Part shown: piece after piece, positions 52,276-59,713 of the stretch
Layout: each line of letters starts with the position of its first letter
Position numbering within the stretch: the first letter of the stretch is position 1
Assembly: GCA_040902105.1 (NCBI GenBank)
Contig: JBBDXW010000068.1
Span: 8,705-72,704 of the forward strand
DNA: 64,000 nucleotides
Reading direction: 5' to 3'
DNA from: IDS-8 sp040902105
GTDB lineage: Bacteria > Pseudomonadota > Gammaproteobacteria > Steroidobacterales > Woeseiaceae
Program-made: the position numbers and the translations under genes
Notes under the pieces: generated by a model
Databases searched by the model: none
What the model saw: only the letters and a program-made list of their open reading frames with translations
Told to the model about the DNA's origin: nothing

Positions 52276-53303
52276 CGGTTGAGCTTGTTGAGCAATTCCG
52301 CGCGCAATCGGCGAGCTTTCAGGTCGTCGATCGGGCCGAGGTCGCCTTGCGCCTGCTCCGGAAGGTGCTCACGAGCGCGCTCCGGCGAACCGAACACGTA
52401 GTAATCGAATACGTGCTTCCAGGCAGACTTTTCATGCTCCGGACGGTCTCTCAGACTGAGCAGAGCATGCTTCAGTACGTTCATCGGAGTGCCCATGAAC
52501 TTCGGCGACGTACTCCACCAGTAGTTGATCAAGACGTTGAACGGATCGAATGCCTCGACCTGATGCCACCACATGCTCGGATAGAACAGTGCGTCGCCCG
52601 GCTCCAGGTCCGCGACCCGGGCAGCCGCAACAGCCTCGCGAAAGCGCGGGTACCTTGCAAAATCGGGATTGGCGAAATCGACCATGCTGATCGCCTGCCC
52701 GCCTGGCGTGGGGTCGAGCGGCCCAGGGTAAAGATTCCAGATCTGTTCCGGCGGAAATAGCGTGTACCGGCGATGCCCGACGGCACAACAGGCGATGTTG
52801 TTCGGCGCGTCGTAATGAGCCGACGCCAGGCTGCGATTGCCGAGCCAGATACTGGCCAGCGGAGCGTTGTCCGCGAACATTTCATCATCGAAAACGAGAT
52901 CGTTGTCGCGTCTGAGCCCGGGAAGGCATGCGTCGATAGTCGTCGATCCGACGTACACCGACGGCGGCCTCTCATCGCGGAGGTGCTTTTGTATCGTCGC
53001 AAGCACTTCATCCAGCGGCGAGCGGCGACTTTCGAAATTGAGGCCCGTGATGTCGTCGTTGTAGAAGAAGCGACCTTTGATCTCCGGTTCGCCGTAAAGT
53101 GTGCCGACCGTTTTGCCGTTATAGAAAGAGTGGAGATAAGCGATAGCGTCCTGGCTGGATTGCCGGCCGGTCTTCACCAGCGGCCATTTGCTGACCAGCC
53201 CCTTCAGAACAACCGGTTCCAGGGTGGCCATCAATTCCTGCCAGGGAACCTCACTCTCGTCGCAGCCGTCGAGCACCCTGGTTTTTTTTTCGGTAATCGC
53301 CAT
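52272..53303 (-). CDS. Cupin-like JmjC-type Fe(II)/2-oxoglutarate oxygenase domain protein
   Basis: This 343-residue protein is of the Cupin_8/JmjC class. The likely iron facial triad is HYDAP (His163, Asp165) and the distal His in MWWHQVEA (His247), followed by NVLINYWW. The N-terminus has LEPVVLKGLVSKWPLV, the usual lead of the family. Start ATG 53303 is chosen because the alternative GTG at 53324 lies within the REP flanking tag. It may hydroxylate a protein or small molecule. It overlaps the halogenase start by 4 bp, indicating shared function or stoichiometry. Confidence 0.88.
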   Translation of the reverse strand: MAITEKKTRVLDGCDESEVPWQELMATLEPVVLKGLVSKWPLVKTGRQSSQDAIAYLHSFYNGKTVGTLYGEPEIKGRFFYNDDITGLNFESRRSPLDEVLATIQKHLRDERPPSVYVGSTTIDACLPGLRRDNDLVFDDEMFADNAPLASIWLGNRSLASAHYDAPNNIACCAVGHRRYTLFPPEQIWNLYPGPLDPTPGGQAISMVDFANPDFARYPRFREAVAAARVADLEPGDALFYPSMWWHQVEAFDPFNVLINYWWSTSPKFMGTPMNVLKHALLSLRDRPEHEKSAWKHVFDYYVFGSPERAREHLPEQAQGDLGPIDDLKARRLRAELLNKLNR

Positions 53304-53311
53304 TCTGTCTT

Positions 53312-53432
53312 TGAGCCTCTGCACAAGTCTTAGTAGAAGCGCTGTAGGAGCCCGCCCCGCGGGCGACCCTCCGACCGTGGCAGGTCGCCCGCAATGGCGG
53401 GCTCCTACAGCGTCTCTATTGTGACTTGTGCA
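53312..53432. repeat. REP-like palindrome pair (locus 7) with flanking tags
   Basis: Outer arms CGCTGTAGGAGCCCGCC (53340-53356) and complement (53396-53412) are flanked on the left by TGAGCCTCTGCACAAGTC (53312-53329), an exact reverse complement of 7910-7927, and on the right by GACTTGTGCA (53423-53432). The element lies between sapC and the cupin gene. Confidence 0.9.
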
Positions 53433-53440
53433 TAACTTCC

Positions 53441-54175
53441 TTAGTGGCTCGCCGCCACCCGCTGTTGCTTCATATCGATCAGTTTCCTGACATTGTTCAG
53501 CGATGCCACCGCCAGAAATGCTCCTTGCAGGAAGCCGGCCTTGTTGAGTTTTTCAAGAGCCTCGCCGCCGAGTTGAGCGAGTTTGTCCTGATTGATTGTA
53601 TAAAAGCCCTTCAGAACGTACTTCACATCAGTGAGCACATCGGCTTCGATGTTGAGAGGCTCAAGCAGGTCATGAGACTCGAAGGCTGCAAACATGGCCT
53701 TGCTCATTGCCACCCCCTCCTGTATGCCCCTCAGAATGGACGCGATGCGCTTCAGGTACGGCGTATTTCCGCCGTGCTCCAGGAAGACGGCCTCGCCCTC
53801 GGATTCGTTGACCCTGGGATTGTCCAGATCAACATGAATGACCGGCTCCTTGCGCATCCCGCCGTCAACCTCCTGCTCCTGAAACCCTATCAGAAAAGGG
53901 CCGCGCGCAACGATTCCCGGGACATAACTGGCGCTCCACTGCCCGTGGTCGAGGAAAAGGTTCTCTCCCCTGGCAAGCCCCAGTAACGCGATGGACTGAA
54001 ACTGGCCGCTGTCGGCGTCCTTGCGAAAGAGAATCGGGTACTCGCGCTGAATGTCGCCGTACTCGGTAGGAAACGTAAGGACTGCATGCACGTTATCGCC
54101 GAACTCCGCCGCGTAGCGGGTAATAATCCGCATATCCCTGTGGGCCACATTGTTCAGCAGAACGTGATGGGTCAT
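53441..54175 (-). CDS. SapC family protein
   Basis: The 244-residue protein matches the SapC family (VLLNNVAHRDMRI, VLTFPTEYGDIQREYPILFRKDADSG in pieces, LGLARGENLFLD, ARGPFLIGFQ, FFEHGGNTPYLKRIAS-like segment). The name comes from S-layer-associated annotation and is not a tested role. SapC genes regularly sit beside a TonB receptor, a cupin protein and a halogenase in gammaproteobacteria and Caulobacterales. It is separated from the receptor gene by a hairpin at 54253-54276 and from the cupin gene by a REP pair. Confidence 0.88.
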   Translation of the reverse strand: MTHHVLLNNVAHRDMRIITRYAAEFGDNVHAVLTFPTEYGDIQREYPILFRKDADSGQFQSIALLGLARGENLFLDHGQWSASYVPGIVARGPFLIGFQEQEVDGGMRKEPVIHVDLDNPRVNESEGEAVFLEHGGNTPYLKRIASILRGIQEGVAMSKAMFAAFESHDLLEPLNIEADVLTDVKYVLKGFYTINQDKLAQLGGEALEKLNKAGFLQGAFLAVASLNNVRKLIDMKQQRVAASH

Positions 54176-54252
54176 CTGGAGATTGCCGGGGAAGTCGTCG
54201 ATAAATTCTACCGCAGCTTCCGGACAAGTGGGCCTGCACCCCGTAAAGAGAG

Positions 54253-54276
54253 AAGGCCGCTGAAATGAGCGGCCTT
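54253..54276 (-). terminator. Hairpin between TonB receptor and sapC
   Basis: Arms AAGGCCGCT (54253-54261) and AGCGGCCTT (54268-54276) enclose GAAATG, and the minus-strand sequence after it is CTCTCTTT. It should partly end the receptor transcript. Confidence 0.7.
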
Positions 54277-54339
54277 CCCTTACAACAGCGAGCGATCGTT
54301 CACAATATGTAACAGTGCCAGCCCCGCAAGTCCGCCTGC

Positions 54340-57300
54340 CTAGTCGAACGCGTAGCGCGCACCGATCTGGTAACGCGCGCCCAGGTCCTGAAGGAACCAG
54401 AGCTGACTTCCGGTTCGACCGAAGTGACGAATGTTCTCTTCAGTCAGGTTCAAACCCTCGAAGGATACGGAGAGCTGATCGTTGACAAGATACGTCATGC
54501 TGAGATCAAGCTGCGAATACGCCTCTACGAAGACCGGGTTCTGCGAGTTGCCCTTGTTCACCTCATTGAGATAGTCGTCGCGCCAGTTGTAGGCAAGACG
54601 CGCCTGGAACTTGTCATTCTCGTAAATGGCAACCAGGTTCGCTGTATCGCTCAATCCCGTCAGCGCGAACTGCGCCTCGCTCGGGTCGGCCAGGACGTCG
54701 TAGTCCACATCGCCCTCGACGATCGTGTAGTTGGCTTGCAGACCGAAGCCGGTATCGCCGAAGAAGTGCTGCACGGCAAACTCGGCGCCATAGATCTGCG
54801 CCTCCTTGTTGTTAACCGGCGTCGCCGTCCGGAATGTCATCACCGGGTCGTCAGCGTTCGGCGTCAGGTCGTAGTCCGTAGCGACATCGACCGCAAAGTC
54901 CGCATCAACCACGCCACCGTTGGTTACAACGTCGGCAGCCCCGCCCGGAAAATCCGCCGGGTTGTCGAGCACCGCCATCATGACGAACAGGGAGGTATCG
55001 TCGACAGCGAGACCCAGTGCCTCCAGCTCGGCCCTGGCATTCTCGGCACGAGGACCGTTGGTCTGGTCCCGCACGTCGAACCAGCTCTGGTCTATCTGTT
55101 CGGTGCCGATGAAGTTGTTCACGCGCTTCTCGTAGAAGCCGATCGAGGCGTAGCTGGATTCGTCGTAGTACCACTCCAGCGACAGATCGAGATTGTCCGA
55201 CTCGAGCGGCACCAGGGCCGGATTCGACGCGTCGGCCGCAGGCTGCGACCCGAGCAGAGACGATCCGACGGTGCCGAAGCCGCCGACCGAGGCTGCCAGA
55301 CTGCCGTATCCCGCGCGCGCAATCGTCTTGCTGTAGGAGAAACGCGCTTTGAGGTCGTCGCGTAAATCCAGATCGAAATCGAAGCTCGGCAATACGTGGT
55401 CGTAATCTGCTGCCTGTGTGACGGGCGTTATCTCGCTGCTCCTGACGACCTGGAAGTCATTGTTGTCCTGCCACAATAAATGCAGCGGAACCAGCATGTC
55501 CGAGGTTGACGTAACGTCCGTCTGTTCATAGCGTAAACCCGCCCTGAGATGGGTCGACATGCCGCCCAGTTCGCCGCCCACGGAAACCTGAAAATACGCG
55601 GCGGTAGTGTCTTCCTCGATCAGGTTGCTGGTCGAGAAATCAGGGTTATAGGCCACGGCATACCCGTTCTCGGGCGTTCCATAGGTGTCGACGGCCCACT
55701 GCAGGAGCGCTACCGGGTCGGTCGCCCGGATGCCGAATTGCTGCATGCCGGAGGTGTCGTAGTCGTCGAACTGCGAAGCAAGGCTGAACTCTTCCAGCAG
55801 GCCGGCGGGAATCGCGCCCGGATCCGACACGCCCCAGTCGCCGAAGGTCATGAACCGGTCGGAATTCTGCTGGGTCGTCTCCATGGCGCGCGTTTCCACG
55901 CCGAAATCGACCCGGCCGTCTTCAAACTCGAGGGAGCCGTCAAGCCTGATCTGCGTGATGTCGGTCTCTTGCGCCGCATACCACACTCTTCCCACCTGCG
56001 TACCGAAATCACTGAGATCCCATTGACCGTTACTGTTCGTATTCGCGTCATTGATGGTCGACGATACAACCGGAAGGTCGCCGCTAAAATCTGCGCTTTG
56101 ACTCGCATGAATGGGAGCGGCAACACTGAGCGCGAGTTCACCGCTGTTACCGGGACCGTCAGGAAGGCTTTCCAGGGACGAGTCATGCGCATCCAGGCTG
56201 AACGACAGGCTCTCGGTCGCATCCCAGGCCAGGTTGACTCCGACCGAGTCGAGCGTATTGACCTGTTCACGCCACTGCTGCTCGAAACCATGATCCTTGT
56301 TGCTGAGAGTCTCACTGTAGATGATGGGACTGGCCACACCGGAACTGTCGAATTGAACATTCGTGGCAGAGGTACCATTGGCGAACCAGAAGGTCTGTTC
56401 ACCTCGGTGCTCCTGCAGATAATTCTCCGCGTAGGTGTAATCCGCGGTTGCAGTCAGGTTTTCCGTCGGCTTGTACTGCAACGTCAACTGCGCATTGGAG
56501 CGCTCGCGGTGGCGATCCGAGAAGCTGTACCGCACGTCGTTCGGTCGCGCAAATAACTGGCCGTCGGCGGGCGCGTTGTCAATTTCGGCGCCCGGGGCGA
56601 ACGAATAGAGGTTATCTTCGCCCCAGGTACCGATATTCCAGTCGTTCAGCGCTGCGCCGGCCGCGCCGGAATCACGCTCCTGATAGCTGGCAGATAGTCC
56701 CACACCAAACTTTTCCTCGTCATCAGACCAGCTGAAAATGCCGGAAAGCTCGGGCGTGACGTCGTCGCCCGAAACATTGGTGGAATCGTTCACTGCTTTC
56801 GCGGCAAAACTTCCATGCAGACCCGGTCTCTGCAGCGGTTTCGCGGTAACGATGTTTATCGTCGCGCCGATACCGCCGGTGGCAATGTCCGCCCTGCCCG
56901 TTTTGTATACTTCGACGCCCGCGACGCTTTCCGATGCGAGATTGGCGAAATCGAATGCCCGTGTTGCGCCTCCGCTGGTACCGCCGGCGCCGCTGCCACC
57001 GCCGAACACGCCGCCCGCAGGCATCGTTCGACCGTTGAGGGTCACCATGTTGTTCGCGGCGCCGAAGCCGCGGACGGTAACCTCTGAACCCTCGCCGTTG
57101 ACCCGGCTGATCGAAACGCCGGTGATTCGCTGCAGCGATTCCGCGAGGTTCGTGTCCGGGAACTTGCCGATGTCTTCGGCCGTAATCGCATCTACGACAC
57201 CGGTCGAGTTGCGCTTGATCTGCATGGAGTTCTGCAAACTTCCGCGAATCGTTCCGGTGACCACGATCTCTTCGATCGTGTCATCGACATCCTGCTGGGC

Positions 57301-57387
57301 CACAGCCGATTGTGCTCCACCTACCAGTAACGCCGCACTGACTGCGGCGGCGATCGGATTGAGTTTGAACTTAGGATTCCGAACCAT
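54340..57387 (-). CDS. TonB-dependent receptor of carbohydrate-utilisation type
   Basis: The 1015-residue receptor starts at ATG 57387 with AAGGGGAGAAG upstream and a signal peptide ending in QSAVAQ. The TonB box EEIVVTGTIRGSLQNSMQ and the plug segments ITAEDIGKFPDTNLAESLQRITGVSISR and VNGEGSEVTVRGFG (in pieces) place it in the TIGR01782 (TonB-Xanth-Caul) subfamily of polysaccharide receptors. A Gly-rich loop GGVFGGGSGAGG is unusual. The barrel ends in ARYQIGARYAFD, one residue past the common terminal aromatic. Genes downstream are SapC, cupin, halogenase, DUF6445 and GH9, and a LacI operator lies 111 bp before its start. Confidence 0.92.
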   Translation of the reverse strand: MVRNPKFKLNPIAAAVSAALLVGGAQSAVAQQDVDDTIEEIVVTGTIRGSLQNSMQIKRNSTGVVDAITAEDIGKFPDTNLAESLQRITGVSISRVNGEGSEVTVRGFGAANNMVTLNGRTMPAGGVFGGGSGAGGTSGGATRAFDFANLASESVAGVEVYKTGRADIATGGIGATINIVTAKPLQRPGLHGSFAAKAVNDSTNVSGDDVTPELSGIFSWSDDEEKFGVGLSASYQERDSGAAGAALNDWNIGTWGEDNLYSFAPGAEIDNAPADGQLFARPNDVRYSFSDRHRERSNAQLTLQYKPTENLTATADYTYAENYLQEHRGEQTFWFANGTSATNVQFDSSGVASPIIYSETLSNKDHGFEQQWREQVNTLDSVGVNLAWDATESLSFSLDAHDSSLESLPDGPGNSGELALSVAAPIHASQSADFSGDLPVVSSTINDANTNSNGQWDLSDFGTQVGRVWYAAQETDITQIRLDGSLEFEDGRVDFGVETRAMETTQQNSDRFMTFGDWGVSDPGAIPAGLLEEFSLASQFDDYDTSGMQQFGIRATDPVALLQWAVDTYGTPENGYAVAYNPDFSTSNLIEEDTTAAYFQVSVGGELGGMSTHLRAGLRYEQTDVTSTSDMLVPLHLLWQDNNDFQVVRSSEITPVTQAADYDHVLPSFDFDLDLRDDLKARFSYSKTIARAGYGSLAASVGGFGTVGSSLLGSQPAADASNPALVPLESDNLDLSLEWYYDESSYASIGFYEKRVNNFIGTEQIDQSWFDVRDQTNGPRAENARAELEALGLAVDDTSLFVMMAVLDNPADFPGGAADVVTNGGVVDADFAVDVATDYDLTPNADDPVMTFRTATPVNNKEAQIYGAEFAVQHFFGDTGFGLQANYTIVEGDVDYDVLADPSEAQFALTGLSDTANLVAIYENDKFQARLAYNWRDDYLNEVNKGNSQNPVFVEAYSQLDLSMTYLVNDQLSVSFEGLNLTEENIRHFGRTGSQLWFLQDLGARYQIGARYAFD

Positions 57388-57497
57388 GGATCTTCTCCCC
57401 TTGCTTTTGTGAGCCTGTCGAACGCTTTCACGCATTGCTTGACAGGCGCCGCCTTTCCCGATCAGGTCGTACGCCCAGAACTGGACGCATCCGGACT

Positions 57498-57542
57498 CGT
57501 AAAACGTTTAACATGTTCAACTCACGGAGGGAATTTGTCAAA
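57498..57542 (-). promoter_or_regulatory. LacI operator and promoter of TonB receptor
   Basis: CGTAAAACGTTTAACA (57498-57513) is a close match to the LacI palindrome at 47219. On the minus strand TTGACA (57542-57537) and GAACAT (57519-57514) are spaced by 17 bp, so the operator lies directly after the -10 box, where a repressor would block the receptor gene. Confidence 0.7.
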
Positions 57543-57551
57543 TAGCTAAAT

Positions 57552-57565
57552 TGGTAGCGTTAGCA
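57552..57565. promoter_or_regulatory. Second LacI-type box, xyl-box-like
   Basis: TGGTAGCGTTAGCA follows the TG-TA-CG-TA-CA pattern of the xyl-box and resembles the operator at 35141-35156. It differs from the AAAACGTTT operators and could be bound by a second regulator. Confidence 0.45.
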
Positions 57566-57730
57566 TTTTGCTTGCGATTGACGGTAAGTTATTGTCAATC
57601 AACAGTTAAAGGGGGAAACTTTGCAGCCGCACCGCGTCGCGGGGCGGATGGCCGCTCGGGCTGCGTCCGGACGGTGCGACGCGATTTCTCCGCCAGGGGC
57701 GGGTGCTGCAGGAGCTTGGGACAACAGCGG

Positions 57731-57759
57731 TTGACGGATTTGTTGTAAAACGTTTAGCA
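57731..57759 (+). promoter_or_regulatory. LacI operator and promoter of symporter-phosphorylase operon
   Basis: TGTAAAACGTTTAGCA (57744-57759) matches the other LacI operators. TTGACG (57731-57736) and TTAGCA (57754-57759) have 17-bp spacing, so the operator covers the spacer and -10 region. Its position argues that the symporter start lies downstream, at 57799. The remaining parts of the 57388-57798 gap hold only an imperfect GATTGAC/GTCAATC pair (57576-57600). Confidence 0.7.
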
Positions 57760-57798
57760 TCCGCCGCGCACGTACGCTGCGCATTCCGGGGCCCGAAA

Positions 57799-59706
57799 TT
57801 GGAACAGGCAACGCGACTACAAGCGATCGACCTCTCGATCATCGGACTTTATCTGGTGTCGATGGTCGCTATAGGCCTGTATCTCCGGCAGCGCGCCGCT
57901 AAAAACCTCGAGTCCTATTATCAGGGCGGAAAAAAACTTCCGTGGCCCATGCTGAGTCTCTCCAATGCCTCGGGCATGTTCGACATCTCCGGCACGATGT
58001 GGCTGGTGACTCTGTGCTTTGTATACGGCTTGAAGAGCATCTGGATCCCCTGGTTGTGGCCGGTATTCAACCAGATTTTTCTCGCCGCATTTCTTTCGAC
58101 GTGGTTGCGCCGCTCGAATGTATTGACCGGCGCCGAATGGATCCAGACGCGTTTCGGCACTGACCGGGGCGGTCGCCTTGCGCATATGGTTGTAGTGGTA
58201 TTCGCCGTGGTCAGCGTGATCGGCTTCCTCGCCTACGGCTTTGTCGGCATCGGCAAGTTCATGGAGATATTCATCCCCTGGGAAGTGATCTCGCCGTTTA
58301 TTCCGTTCGGTGTGCCGCCGCAATACGTACCGCATCTCTACGGTGTGTTCTTCACCGGCATCGCTACGTTCTACGTGATGATGGGAGGGATGCTGAGCAT
58401 TGTCTGGGCCGATGTACTTCAGTTCACGATCATGGCGGCGGCATCCGTAGTCATTGCCGCTCTGGCGATAGCCAACGTATCCCCGGAAACCCTGCAGGCC
58501 GCGACTCCCGCCGGCTGGGCCAATCCATTCTTCGGCTGGACCCTGGATATCGACTGGGGCGGTCTCATCCATGAAGTCAACGACAAGATCGTCTCCGACG
58601 GCTACTCCTTGTTCAGTATTTTCTTCATGATGATGCTGTTCAAAGGTGTGCTGGCCAGTCTCGCGGGCCCTGCGCCAAATTACGACATGCAGAAAATTCT
58701 CTCCACGCGTTCTCCGCGTGAAGCTGCATTGATGAGCGGTTTCGTTTCGGTCGTGCTCAATCCTGTCCGCTACCTGATGATCGCCGGTTTCGCGGTGCTG
58801 GCGATCGTCTACTACCAGGAACTGGACCTGATGACCGGCGACACGCTCGACTTCGAAAAAATTCTGCCATCGGCGATGTTGCAATTCGCGCCTGTCGGGC
58901 TGCTCGGCCTGCTGCTCGCCGGCCTGCTCGCAGCATTCATGTCGACCTTTGCCGCCACCCTGAATGCAGGGTGCGCATACCTGGTGAACGACATCTACAA
59001 GCTTTATGTCAGGCCGGAAGCCAGTAACAGGCGGCTGGTGCTGGCAAGTTACCTGGTCTCCGTGTTGCTGGTTGCATTCAGCACGACCATCGGCTGGTTT
59101 GTTGAAAGCATCAACAGCGTATTGCAGTGGCTCGTTTCCGGCCTGTGGGGGGGTTACGTCGCATCAAACGTGCTCAAGTGGTACTGGTGGCGGCTGAATG
59201 GCATGGGTTATTTCTGGGGGATGCTCGCGGGTATCGTGGGAGCCCTGGCGTACCCGCCTTTGTTTGCCGGGGTGTTCGAGGGTGTCGCGGGCGATGTTCT
59301 GCCGTTGTACCTGTTTCCATTGTTGTTGCTGACCTCGGCCATTGCCTGCGTCGCCGCCAGTTTTCTCACTGAGCCTGAGAGCCCTGAAACCCTCAAGAGT
59401 TTCTATCGCACCGTTCGTCCCTGGGGTCTGTGGGGACCTGTATACCGGCGAGTGATTGCCGACGATCCGGAGTTTCGTCGTAATGAGGATTTCGGGCGGG
59501 ACATGTTCAATGTCGCCGTCGGCATCGTCGCCCAGACCTGCCTCGTCGCGGCGCCCATTTTTTTCGTAGTCAGGGAGAACGCATCGCTCGCAATAACCAT
59601 TGCGGTATTCGGCGTGTCGGCGCTCGTGCTGAAGAGGACCTGGTACGACAGACTCGAGAATACGCCTGCCCCTTCAGGCATCGCAGCTCGCCCGGAACCG
59701 GCTTGA
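57799..59706 (+). CDS. Sodium:solute symporter family transporter
   Basis: The 635-residue protein is an inner-membrane SSS-family (SLC5-like) transporter with about 14 membrane segments: LSIIGLYLVSMVAIGLYLRQRA, MLSLSNASGMFDISGTMWLV (helix 1 core), GGMLSIVWADVLQFTIM and LLAAFMSTFAATLNAGCAYLVNDIY, the last being the Na+-site helix 8 region. Start TTG 57799 is chosen since longer forms (to 57703) would run through the operator. It lies 7 bp before the GH94 gene, so cellobiose or a related disaccharide is the best guess for the solute, entering with Na+ for intracellular phosphorolysis. Confidence 0.9.
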   Translation: MEQATRLQAIDLSIIGLYLVSMVAIGLYLRQRAAKNLESYYQGGKKLPWPMLSLSNASGMFDISGTMWLVTLCFVYGLKSIWIPWLWPVFNQIFLAAFLSTWLRRSNVLTGAEWIQTRFGTDRGGRLAHMVVVVFAVVSVIGFLAYGFVGIGKFMEIFIPWEVISPFIPFGVPPQYVPHLYGVFFTGIATFYVMMGGMLSIVWADVLQFTIMAAASVVIAALAIANVSPETLQAATPAGWANPFFGWTLDIDWGGLIHEVNDKIVSDGYSLFSIFFMMMLFKGVLASLAGPAPNYDMQKILSTRSPREAALMSGFVSVVLNPVRYLMIAGFAVLAIVYYQELDLMTGDTLDFEKILPSAMLQFAPVGLLGLLLAGLLAAFMSTFAATLNAGCAYLVNDIYKLYVRPEASNRRLVLASYLVSVLLVAFSTTIGWFVESINSVLQWLVSGLWGGYVASNVLKWYWWRLNGMGYFWGMLAGIVGALAYPPLFAGVFEGVAGDVLPLYLFPLLLLTSAIACVAASFLTEPESPETLKSFYRTVRPWGLWGPVYRRVIADDPEFRRNEDFGRDMFNVAVGIVAQTCLVAAPIFFVVRENASLAITIAVFGVSALVLKRTWYDRLENTPAPSGIAARPEPA

Positions 59707-59713
59707 CGCAGCC

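Noticed and set aside
4317..53432. Recurring GTAGGAGCCCGCC palindromes considered as a CRISPR array
   Set aside because: The copies are at scattered single loci in inverted pairs, without regular spacers or cas genes; they are REP-like elements.
57817..58884. 355-residue minus-strand open frame, His/Asp-rich
   Set aside because: Antisense to the symporter membrane helices, which explains the skewed composition.
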